Assembly: GCA_905221605.1 (NCBI GenBank)
Contig: CAJNDS010002235.1
Coordinates: forward strand, 800,875 to 864,874
Length of the DNA stretch: 64,000 nt
Source: Symbiodinium natans
Taxonomy: Eukaryota; Sar; Dinophyceae; Suessiales; Symbiodiniaceae
Direction of reading: 5' to 3'
Shown here piece after piece: positions 11,830 to 21,728 of this stretch. The stretch's first letter is position 1; each line of letters begins with the position of its first letter. The notes under the pieces are model-generated. The model was not told the origin of the DNA, ran no database searches, and saw only the letters and a program-made list of their open reading frames with translations. The translations under genes were made by a program, and so were the position numbers.

Positions 11830-14800
11830 AACCGGAACCCCTAAGCCCAAGACTCCAGGGGGATGGGGGGGATGGGAGGGGGAGGGGGGGTGGGGGGGGG
11901 CGAGGTGGGGATGGGGGGGGAGGGGTTTAAGTAAATTGAGTACTTGGCCTCAGAGACGTGTTTTGGATTTTTAGTTAAACTCAGCTTGTCAGCTGTTTAG
12001 ACGAATAACTTGGGAAGTTCAGAATGATACCACATATTATGATTTCTATTTATTTTGTCTTGAGGGTTGAGGGTTTGGGGTTTAGGGTTTAGGAAGCAGG
12101 CTCCTAAGTTTGCTAGGCAAGGGGCCACAGCTCAGTCGAAAACGAGGCCAGGAATGACACACCGCCAGCCCTAAACCCTAAAAACCCTTATATAACACCC
12201 TTAAAACCATAAAAGCCCTTAAAGCCCTCAAACCCTAGACTCTAAACCCCCTCCCCCGCTTCGCTTAGGATTTGGGTTTGGGAACTGAAGCTGCTCAGCG
12301 TGAGTTCAGGAAGTGTTGGGAGTTTAGAGAGTTTAGGGAGCTAGGAGTTTAGGGTTTGGGGCTTTTGGGGACTCTTTACTTTTGTTATATCTATACCTAT
12401 ATGTAGAGATCTATATAGTAGCACTTAGCTAGCTAGATAGCTAGCTAGGGGCCCGCGCTGGTCGAAGCAGGCTACCGACATCGCACCTCTAAACTTAAAC
12501 TGCCCCCCCAAGGGGACCACAGTTACCTTGTGTAAAAAAGGCCCTGGGATTTAAGGTTTAGGTTTGGGCTTCGGGCTTCGGGTTTAGGGTGTTAAGTCTC
12601 TACAATCTACACCATGGCCCGTTTGGTGCTACGAGCTACTCGCTGAGCACATAGGGCGTTGGATCAGGTTGGTGGCCTCTCCACGGACGCATGGCTGGCT
12701 TGAGGTTTGGAGTGCGCTTAGGGTTTGGGGTTCGGGGTGTGGGGAATAGGCCTGGTAGCTAGCCCTAAGCCCTAAGCCCTAAGCCCTAAACCCTAAACCC
12801 TAAACCCTAAACCCTAAAAAACGCCTAGCGGGCACCTTTGAGCCACACAGTTCTGCGCAGCCGGCGACAGGGTCTCCAATTTCTAGAGCCTGAAAACCTT
12901 TAGGGTTTAGGGCTTAGGGCTTAGGGTTTAGGGTTTAGGGTTTAGGGTTCAGGGTTTAGGGTTTAGGGTTTAAAGAAAATGGTAAGTATAAATCAAGGGG
13001 GGAAGAAAAGTGAATCTTAAAAAACAGGGTTTAGGGTTTCAGGGTCAAGGGTCATAGGGTTTCAGAGTTTGAGGTTTGGGCTTTCGGCTTTAGCTTGTTT
13101 TCGGTGCTGTTTGGCTACCCCAACAAATACGCACTCCACAAGGATCCTCGGATTAGGGTTTAGGCTTTATTCTGGGGTCTTAGTTTTGGAGCTTGGGGTA
13201 AAAACTATTCTAGGTGTCGATTTCAACAGTCCCCGAAATTATTGTTAATTAGGGTTCCACGTTAAAACAATCAGGGAAATCAAAAAACTATCCCAAATCG
13301 ATACCTGGAATTATGTTGACAAATATTGCTAGAGTTCCCCCTTTGAGCTTTGCTTTGGGAACCGGCTAGTCTGAAATCCTAGCCACATAAGCCACCTAAG
13401 TCGATAAACTGACACACCCAAAACCCTATCGAAAGCCTAGGGCCCTACAGGACGCCAGGCACGGGTCAAAACCCGGACAGCTGGAAAGACACCCTAAGGT
13501 TTAGGGTTTAGGGTTTAGGGTATAGGGTTTAGGGTTTAGGGTTTAGGGTTTAGGGTTTAGGGTTTAGGGTTTAGAGTTTAGGGTTTAGGGTTTAGGGTTT
13601 AGGGTTTAGGGTTTAGGGTTTAGGGTTTAGGGTTTAGGGTTTATGGTTTAGTGTTTAGGGTTTAGGGTTTAGGGTTTAGGGTTTAGGGTTTAGGGTTTAG
13701 GGTTTAGGGTTTAGGGTTTAGGGTTTAGGGTTTAGGGTTTAGGGTTTAGGGTTTAGGGGTTCGGGTTTAGGGTTTAAGGCGGTTTAGGGTTTACCCTAGG
13801 TTTCCTCAAAGATCGGGCAGGATTCGGGTCTTTGGGCTGCTTGGGGTCTTGGAAACACAGTAAGCATCCTTTAAAACGGGTACCCTTTTCGGGGGGGCGT
13901 GGTTTGGGGTGCAGGGTTCAGGGCATAATGGTTTAGGCTCCTACGTCTCTCTGGGCTTTGGGATCCACAGCTTCGGGTTTTCAAATTGGCGCTCTGTCTG
14001 AGGCGCTGGACACATAACCCCTAACCCCCAAAACCTAGACCCTAAACCCTAGACCCTCGACCCCAAACCCTAAATCCCAAACCCTAAACCCTAAACCCTA
14101 AACCCTAAACCCTAACCCTAAACCCTAAACCCCAAACCCTAAACCCTAAACCCTAAACCCCAAACCCCAAACCCTAAACCCTAAACCCTTGCGTGGCCGT
14201 ACCCAGCAAGCATTCGACGCAATGCCACAGAGGAATGAGGATGCCAAGACACCTGCGGCATGAGACTAAGAGGATTTAGGGTTTAGGGTTTAGGGTTTAG
14301 GGTTTAGGGTTTAGGGTTTAGGGTTTAGGGTTTAGGCATTCTCAAGGTTGAGGGTTTCGGGCTTCAGGAAGTCGGAGAGTTCTACATGACTGGCTTGGGC
14401 AAGCCCTGCTGCCCAATGGAGGGATTTCCCCACGGGCTCTCGAAGCCGCATGGTCTAGGGTTTAGGGTTTAGGGTTTAGGGTTTAGGGTTTTGGGTTTAG
14501 GGTTTTGGGTTTAGGGATATCCTCTACATCCTCAAACCTCGGCACCCCCATACTTCTCCCCAATCCCTAAAGCCCTAAGCCTAAACCCTGAACCCCAAAC
14601 ACCCTAAACCCTAAACCCTAAACCCTAAACCCTAAACCCTAAACCCTAAACCCTAAACCCTAAACCCTAAACCCTAAACGCTTGACCGGCCACCTCGCGA
14701 AGAAACTCTGGGGGAATCTCTCTGCAAACGACCTGGGGAGCTTTAGGCTCGGATCAGGCAACGCTTAGGAGGAGTTGGAGTGTAGGGACGAGGCCTGCAG

Positions 14801-15736
14801 TGCTTCGTACCCAGAGACTCCAAAACCCCTTAATTAAGGAATATACCTTAAATCATATTAGGAACCCTAGTATGATTTAAGGTATATTCCTTAATTAAGG
14901 GATTTTGGAGTCTCTGGGTAGCGATTCCAGAGGGTTTAGGGTTTGGAGCTTAGGGATTCCAGAGTTTAGGGACTAGGGTTCAGTTTGGCGTGTGGAGGTT
15001 TAGGCGCTTTTGGGGGGTCGGATTTTCGGGGAGGGGGGTCTTAGTGTCGCAGCCAAATATCATAATTTAATAACGACAATGACGACGCCCTATTTGCCGT
15101 CAATTGGTTTCATGGAGGAGCCACAGAAAACATGGGCAAAGTCTAACACTGTAGCTTGTAACCCGAACCCGAAACTCTGAACGCAAACTCCCAAACCAAA
15201 ACGCTAAACCTACCCTTATTTACGATTTGCTTAAGCAAGTGCAAAACAGCACTTCCTTCTAAGGGTCATATATGGATTCTTATCTTGTGGTTTTTTGGGG
15301 GGTTCATAATTAAGCAAACAGTAGTTATCGACTTGGAGCTGGATTTAGAGTTTAGGGTTTGTTGGCGCCTGGCTGTGTTTGGACCTTCCGGGTTCCAGGG
15401 CGACTTGTTCTTGTGCAACGGTCCTCTTCCAAGGAGCCACCTGACCCCTAAACCCTCAACCCTAAACCCTAAGGCAGTTTAGGGTTTAGGGTTTAGGGTT
15501 TAGGGTTTAGGGTTTAGGGTTTAGGGTTTAGGGTTTAGGGTTAGGGATTAGGGTTTAGGGTTTAGGGTTTAGGGTGTAGGGTGTAGGGTTTAGGGTTTAG
15601 GGTTTAGGGTTTAGGGTTTAGGGTGTAGGGTGTAGGGTTTAGGGTTTAGGGTTTAGGGTTTAGGGTTTAGGGTTTAGGGTTGAGGGTTTAGAGAGGTTGA
15701 GGGAGGTTGAGGGTTTGAGGGGTGAGGGTTGAAGGT

Positions 15737-15824
<88 letters not shown>

Positions 15825-16330
15825 GGTTTAGGGTTGTAGGGTTGTAGGATTGTAGGGGTTAGGGGTTAGGGATTTTGGGTTTCGGGGAACCCTCAAACCT
15901 AAGCCCCTTAACCCTAAACCCTTTACCCTGAGACCCCCAAAAAACCCTGCGACCCGAATGCCCTCGACGATAGGCTTTTTTCGAGGCCCCCCAGAAAAGT
16001 TTAGGGTATAGGGTTTGGGGTTTAGGGATTAGGGTTTAGGGGTTTAGGGTTTAGGGTTACGGGTTAGGGGTTACGGGTTTCGGGTTCTGAGCCCACGGCC
16101 ATCCACTGCAACTTCTTGTCGCGATGGAACAGGTCCTAGGGTCGGGGGCTACCTAGGACTCTATTGACCTAGAGTTTAGTAGTAACTACCCTTAATTTAA
16201 TTAGGTATAACCCATAAAGCTGTGGCAAAGAGGGTCCCAGATAGGGTTTGGGGTTTAGGGACTAAGGTCTGCAAAGAATGATGGGGTTGGGCTGCGAGGG
16301 TCCGAGGGGTCCCGGGGTCTTTGGCAAGCC
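11830..16330. repeat. Telomere-like arrays, foldbacks and short islands
   Basis: G-type 12900-12972, 13496-13772, 14276-14335 and 15476-15680; TTGAGGG variant 15720-15830; C-type 12763-12818, 14045-14189 and 14600-14680. An imperfect foldback lies at about 13206-13310 (AGGTGTCGATTT/AAATCGATACCT). 12389-12450 is rich in short palindromes (TAGCTAGCTA). No gene identified. Confidence 0.5.
14808..14920. mobile_element. Near-perfect 113-bp palindrome (MITE-like foldback)
   Basis: Two 50-bp arms (14808-14857 and 14871-14920) are complementary at 49 of 50 positions around a 13-bp loop. The element starts TACCCAGAGACTCC and ends GGAGTCTCTGGGTA, so TA is present at both ends. No coding capacity. Related copy at 21025-21133; a shared fragment (ACGGAATATACCTT) is at about 43592. 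Confidence 0.5.
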
Positions 16331-16336
16331 ATGCTC

Positions 16337-16474
16337 TACTTTGGAGGTTCATGGTACCTATTAACCAATTAGAACTGTACTTAGAACTGTACACATAAAC
16401 ATATTAGGGCACTTAAGGGGCTTATAAGTGGGTTATAGGTACAGTTATAATTGGTTAAGAATGAACCTCCAAGA
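16337..16474. mobile_element. Foldback element of the TACTTGGAGGTTCATGGTAC family
   Basis: Left TACTTTGGAGGTTCATGGTAC, right TTGGTTAAGAATGAACCTCCAAG (an internal deletion in the right arm). The interior is AT-rich with AACTGTACTTA motifs shared with the copies at 57.4-57.8 kb. Confidence 0.5.
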
Positions 16475-16699
16475 ACAATCCCATACGCTCCCTCACACCA
16501 CCACCATCAAGCAACTAACGGAGGGACCCATATAGGGGAACTTAGGGGTTCCTTAGGGGCTACTTAGCTATATAGGGACTACATAAGGTGTATATAGGGG
16601 TTCTGTAGGGTAATAAGATTAAGGGTCCCTTCTAGGGGTCCCTCCTTATCCCCTGAACACCAAATCCCTGTAGAGCCCGAAAGCCCTAAACAGGCCTTG

Positions 16700-17019
16700 G
16701 GAGTTAAACCACCCGGCCGGTTCACGATATACAGTCTGCATAGCACCTGAAGCAACCCTGTGACCCTGGCACTGGACAACTCGTCACGCACGTTCTCAGG
16801 ACATGCCTGCAGCACCAAGTGCTCCATTCGGTGCTTGACACGGGACCACCGGGGTTGACCCTCGACCTTAGACCTTGGCATCTGCCGCCTCACGCGCTGC
16901 ACCGGGTTTGCAGTGACGTACCGCTTGTGGTACCACTCGCCTCTTCTAAGACCACCGTCCAGCACTCCTCCGAGGTGTCTGACAAGTCGCACATGCTGGG
17001 CCTCACCTGATGCAGCCAA
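16700..17019 (-). pseudogene. Gag-like fragment of a dinoflagellate-type LTR retrotransposon
   Basis: An open stretch of about 105 codons reads RLVRHLGGVLDG, WYHKRYVTANPVQRVRR, RMEHLVLQACPENVRDEL and RLYIVNRPGGLTP. The pattern (a Y..P..R.R motif, then R.E.L.L.A.PE..R.EL, then a hydrophobic run ending in PGGL) resembles capsid-like Gag domains of Ty1/Copia-type elements that are common in dinoflagellates. No zinc knuckle, protease or polymerase follows; left of about 16.7 kb the frame enters foldback-derived repeats. Probably a relic. A host exon is the alternative. Confidence 0.5.
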
Positions 17020-17072
17020 TCTGAAAAGCCCAACACCGTAAACCCTAAACCCTAAACCCTAAACTCTTGGAC

Positions 17073-17128
17073 CTTGCTGGGAGCTTCAGCAGCTCTGTCT
17101 GGGAGATTAGAGTCGCCTTGGGGGCCAT
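17073..17128 (-). CDS. Exon candidate, third of the trio
   Basis: MAPKATLISQTELLKLPA, acceptor AAAAAAAAG, donor CAAG|GTCCAAG, exit phase 2. Protein not recognised. Confidence 0.5.
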
Positions 17129-17674
17129 CTTTTTTTTGACGGGGGGCTCCAGTACTCTCACTGTCACAGGCTTCCTATTTGTACGATGTTGTTCGAGCCT
17201 TCCAAACACCAAGAACCTTTGCAAGCGCCAGCGTTTCTCCCAACAGCATGTATCGCTGCTACCGAAAGTATTGCTGCGACGATTACTGCTAAACTGACTG
17301 TAGTTCTTACTCCGACGACAACGATGGTCACGAATCCCGATGACCGTCATCATTCCCAAAACTATAGCGAAGCCCGAACTCGCTTCGGCATGGACGCAGC
17401 AAAGACTGGACGTCGCCCGGAATACTGCAAGATTGGAGGCTTACCGGAGTAGTCTTTGGGGCCCTGTAAAACTTAAGCCTTTACGGATTTATATGGATTT
17501 ACACAGGGGACTAAGGGTAATCAACAAAATTGTTCAAACCTACTACCCTGTCTAGGGTTTGGGAATTTAGGCTTAACCCCTCCCCCCCAACAAAAACTTC
17601 TCCCCTGCCCTAGACCCAAAACCCTAAACAGTAAGCCCTTAACCCTTAACCCTAAACCCTCCCCCGAGGTGCAC

Positions 17675-17728
17675 CCGGAAAAGCTGCCGGGTGAAGTCAG
17701 CTTTGTCTGTGAGGAGCAGCGAGCGGAC
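17675..17728 (-). CDS. Exon candidate, second of the trio
   Basis: Eighteen codons, VRSLLLTDKADFTRQLFR, acceptor TTTGTCACAG|GT, donor CGG|GTGCAC. Phase 0/0, joining the exon at 17.98 kb and the one at 17.07 kb. Confidence 0.5.
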
Positions 17729-17978
17729 CTGTGACAAAGGATCGCGTAAGCTGCCTCAAAACCACATACTCCCAAGCTCTGACTGTAGCTTGAGCTTCGC
17801 GCTTAGGTTTGTGAACTGGAACCACCGCTGTCCCAACTAGTTGGGCGGTCCAGTGAACCCTGAAACCTCGGGGGGCCGGGGGGGGGGGGAAGGGGATTTC
17901 GGATTCAGGGTTTTGGGTTTGGGGCTTAGGCGGTTGCGCGTTTAGGGAAACCTGGTGTAGTATTTCCTGGAGGCCCAC

Positions 17979-18023
17979 CTGGCTCGGCAGAGGGTGCCGG
18001 ACGACCTCCTCGTAGCGAAGGTT
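17979..18023 (-). CDS. Exon candidate, first of a phase-linked trio
   Basis: NLRYEEVVRHPLPSQ ending at a canonical donor CAG|GTGGGC. The upstream acceptor is not clear, so the right border is only the visible open end. Confidence 0.5.
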
Positions 18024-18099
18024 GGGGTTTGTAAGGTTAGAAAACGCGCAGTTAGGTTCCTGGAGTGGGCTGATAAAACGAGTATCCACAGACCCTAAA

Positions 18100-20315
18100 C
18101 CCTAACCCCCCCAAGCCCCAGAAAAAGGGTCATAAGTCTGAAGAACCCGAGTCGCTCGGGCAGGGGTTGTCGTAGGGGTCGTAGGGTTTGTAGGGGTTGT
18201 CGGGTTGTAGGGTTGTATGCCATCCCTGCACACCGCAAGCGCTGAGCCCTGTAGCAATGAACAGGAACCCCCATAAACCCTAAACCCTAAACCCTAAACC
18301 CTAAACCCTAAACCCTAAACCCTAAACCCTAAACCCTAAACCCCAATCCCTAAACCCTAAACCCGAAACCCGAAACCCTAAACCCTAAACCCTAAACCCT
18401 CCTGAGTGCGAGGCTGCCACCGCGCCAGTGACAGGTGGGGTGGTGGCCTGGCCGCTGCGATCACTTGAATTCCTCGTTAGGGTTTAGGGTTTAGGGTTTA
18501 GGGTTTAGGGTTTAGGGTTTAGGGTTTAGGGTTTAGGGTTTAGGGTTTAGGGTTTAGGGTTTAGGGTTTAGGGTTTAGGGTTTAGGGTTTAGGGTTTATG
18601 GTTTAGTGTTTAGGGTTTAGGGTTTAGGGTTTAGGGTTTAGGGTTTAGGGTTTAGGGTTTAGGGTTTAGGGTTTAGGGTTTAGGGTTTAGGGTTTAGGGT
18701 TTAGGGTTTAGCTTTTAGGGTTTAGCTTTTAGGGTTTAGCTTTTAGGGTTTAGCTTTTAGGGTTTAGGGTTTAGGGTTTAGGGTTTAGGGTTTAGGGTTT
18801 GGGGTCTAGGGTCTAGGGTTTAGGGTTTAGGGTTTAGGGCTTAGGGCTTAGGGTCTAGGGTCTAGGGTTTAGGGTTTAGGGTTTAGGGTTTAGGGTTTAG
18901 GGTTTAGGGTTTAGGGCCTTGGGGTTTAGGGAAAAGGGTTTAGGGTTTAGGGTTTAAAGGTTTAGGATTTAGGGTTTAGGGCTTAGGGCTTAGGCCCTCT
19001 CCCCGAAAACAAAAAATGAAGAGGGAGCTGCCCTAACCAACACGTCCAGGCACTTGTTCTGTACATTTCTGGGGCGACCATCCGAGATCATCTGAACAAC
19101 GAACCGCCCATTCCACCGTACTGGCCGCGTTGAACATCGCGTTTCCGAGCGTCAGTCGGCTGAAACCCAGAAACCCTAAACCCTCAACCCTAAACCTTAA
19201 ACCCGCTTCGCAGTCGTCCATGCAGAGGAGCAGGGTGTGAAAGCCCGTGAAGCAAATCCCAGGCACGTTGAAGCTCCAAGCTCCCCTCTCCCCCCCTCCC
19301 CCCCCCTCCCTCCCCCCCCTCCCTCCCTCCCCCGCCTCCCTCCCCCCTCCCTCCCTCCCCCCCCTCCCTCCCCCACCATTTCCCCTGCCTGGACAAAAAC
19401 CAACTCCAAAACAACTCCGAACTAAAGTTCAAAGGGGGTCGGGCTCAGGTCATCTAGGAGCTTGGGTCTACGGTTTTGGGGGGGCTTGGGATACGGGGAG
19501 ACGAGTTCGGGAATTACACTTCACAGAACATCCACCAGCCAACCTAGGGGAGAAAGAACACGGCCAAGGCTTCACGGGTTGTGGGTTCAGGGCTTCAGTT
19601 TCAGGATCTTATGAAGCTCAGTCCACCTAGACCTAGACCTCATTCCCTCAAACCATTCCATCCCTGAACCCCGACAAGCCCTCATGCTGCTAAACTCAGC
19701 CCTAAATTACTAAACCCTAAACACTAAACCCTAAACCCTAAACCCTAGACCCTAAACCCTAAACCCAAAACCCTAGTCCCCAAACCCGAAACCCTGAATC
19801 CTAAGAGCCTTCCGAAACCGGCTGATCTGGCGACCCTCAGCCCTAAGCCATCGAATGCTGTTGTAGTGTTTCTGGGGCCCAACTGTTCCGACTGTAGTTT
19901 TCGGGCTTTACGGTTTAGGCAGGGTAAGTTTGGGGCTTCGGGTTTAGGACTCAGGCGGAAGAATTAGGGAATTAAGGGGAACTCCCTAAGCCTGTAAAGC
20001 GTAAACGGATAGAAAAGGAAGCGCCTTTGGAAGCGACAGGATTTTAACGACCTAAACTTCACAAAGCGCTCAGCCCTTAGAACCCACTGCAACGCCGGGA
20101 ACCTGGAACCCCAAAGCCCTAAACCATAAGACCCTGAAACCTGAACCTTATAGACCCTATACAGCCTGGCCTGGGCCCGAAAAAGCTTGAAGCAACCCTC
20201 GACGCCAAAACTTTCCACATCCGCGCCCGTGAACCCTGAGCCCTTCCAAGCCGTCAGCCTTAAGCCTTTATACCCTAAACAAGCTGAGTCCTGAACCCGA
20301 AAACGTCCTTAAGCC

Positions 20316-20347
<32 letters not shown>

Positions 20348-20960
20348 ACCCTAAACCCTAAACCCTATACCATCCCGTGGCTGGGTGCCCTGCTGTGTCC
20401 AAGAACTCTGCCTTCGTGCCGTGCAGGGTGGAGGGGGTTTCGTGGTTAGCGTTTTTGGGTTTAGAGTTTAGGGTTTAGAAGCCTTCAAGCAGGGTTTAAG
20501 CCGTCGTGTTTGGTAAAAAGGCCAGGGACCAAATCGCCCAACCTAAACAATAAACCTCCAGACCCTAAATTCTGAACCCCCCAAGCCCAAAACCCTAAAC
20601 CCAAAAACCTCTAAACCCTAAACCCTCCAAACCCTGAACCCTGAACCCTAAACCCTAGACCCCCAACCCAAAATCCCAAACCCTAAGCCCTAATTTGCTG
20701 GATTCCGGTCTAGGGCCTAGCTAAGGGCAAATTTATCGGAAATAGCGTGTTGGGGTTGAGGGTGTAGGGCTTAGACAAGTCTTCGACAAGGAGTATAAGG
20801 GCACTGAGGGGTTCTGTAAGGGCTCTATGAGGGGTAGATGGGGGGAAGCTACCCAGGTTCAGGGTTTTTCGGGTTGAGGGTGGAAGGTTTGGGGTTTAGA
20901 GTCTAAAATTTAGGACTTGTGGATGGCGAGTTAGGCGCATGGGTCCCTACACCCTACCAA
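18100..20960. repeat. Telomere-like arrays, CT-rich tract and degenerate repeat
   Basis: C-type 18276-18400, an 80-bp island open on the minus strand (GQATTPPVTGAVAA), then the longest G-type block, 18477-18990, with TTTAGCTTTTAGGG units at 18714-18760. A CCCTCCC tract is at 19285-19375. 19700-20700 is mostly degenerate C-type repeat; 19960-20220 has no recognised feature. Confidence 0.5.
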
Positions 20961-20986
20961 ATCAAGCTTCCACCCCCACCCCACCG

Positions 20987-21024
<38 letters not shown>
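20987..21024. repeat. Poly-C run (38 C)
   Basis: Uninterrupted C run immediately left of a foldback element; length may be unreliable in the assembly. Confidence 0.5.
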
Positions 21025-21133
21025 ATCCCAGGACTCCAAAACCCCTCAATTGACTTAATTGAGGAATATACCCTTAAAATATATAGTAGGAAGCCTAATA
21101 TGATCTAAGGTATATTCTTGGAGTCTCTGGGAT
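21025..21133. mobile_element. Diverged copy of the GAGACTCCAAAA foldback element
   Basis: ATCCCAGGACTCCAAAACCCC at the left pairs with AGAATATA-CTTGGAGTCTCTGGGAT at the right. It is related to 14808-14920 but one arm has lost about 25 bp and the other carries an inner palindrome (CTCAATT/AATTGAG). It abuts a 38-C run. Confidence 0.5.
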
Positions 21134-21144
21134 CCCCCCCCCAT

Positions 21145-21208
21145 CCAGGGCCAGGGCAAGGCCGGCCAGCTTGAGCAGCATCTCGTCAGGCACCGAGTCT
21201 GCCAGGTC
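21145..21208 (-). CDS. Exon candidate just left of the LINE
   Basis: After acceptor AAGAAAGAAG the minus strand reads DLADSVPDEMLLKLAG then LALALDG, amphipathic and clearly protein-like. It places the LINE's left border between about 21210 and 21450. Gene not recognised; left border uncertain. Confidence 0.5.
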
Positions 21209-21452
21209 CTTCTTTCTTCTTGGTAGCTCAGTACCCGTATTCTGATAAGGGCGCCCCTTCTTTGGGTTGGTTACTTTGCAAGGGGACCTTGAACCAAAAA
21301 AAGGAGGAAAGGGTAAATTGCTACCAAGGACGCACAAGCCTAAGCCGTTTCCCATATAAGGACTACACGCTTTTGAGGGTAGATAAGGGGCACCCATATC
21401 TTTGGAAACGCCCATGTACCTCACGGGCTAAACTCTTTGAGAGGGCACGTAG

Positions 21453-21728
21453 CCCCATGTGCTGCTGCGCCTGAACTGGCCACTTCCAGGTGTGCCTGTC
21501 GGCCAGGGCAAGGGCCCCTGTGCCTTTTGTACTGTCTGTCTCGCCTCGGCTACGCGCCTTGCCCGCCTGCGCCAAACCACTTGCCCAGGACGGGCCACGT
21601 GGAGCGCAATGCGACAGGTCACCATTCGCACGCTCCAGGAACACCTGCCGCACCCCAAAGTCAAGGTCGACACCCGCATCAGGCGCATGCTTGCCCTGCT
21701 TGCTCCCGCTGAGGGTGGACAGCCATGA
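21453..21728 (+). CDS. Short ORF upstream of the LINE ORF, overlapping it as ATGA (possible ORF1 remnant)
   Basis: The frame is open from a TAG at 21450 to a TGA at 21726-21728, and that TGA overlaps the LINE ATG (ATGA). It has no ATG; the first alternative start is GTG at 21459. The last 40 residues (RQVTIRTLQEHLP, KVKVDTRIRRML) are basic and protein-like, with no zinc knuckle or coiled coil seen. It could be the C-terminal remnant of an ORF1, or leader sequence that is open by chance in a GC-rich region. An ATGA overlap is a known arrangement for coupled re-initiation in some non-LTR elements. Confidence 0.5.
   Translation, partial: PHVLLRLNWPLPGVPVGQGKGPCAFCTVCLASATRLARLRQTTCPGRATWSAMRQVTIRTLQEHLPHPKVKVDTRIRRMLALLAPAEGGQP

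Noticed and set aside
17707-17728. A 22-nt intron in the exon at 17.7 kb
   Set aside because: A single 18-codon exon in another frame (17675-17728) fits both neighbours without such a tiny intron.
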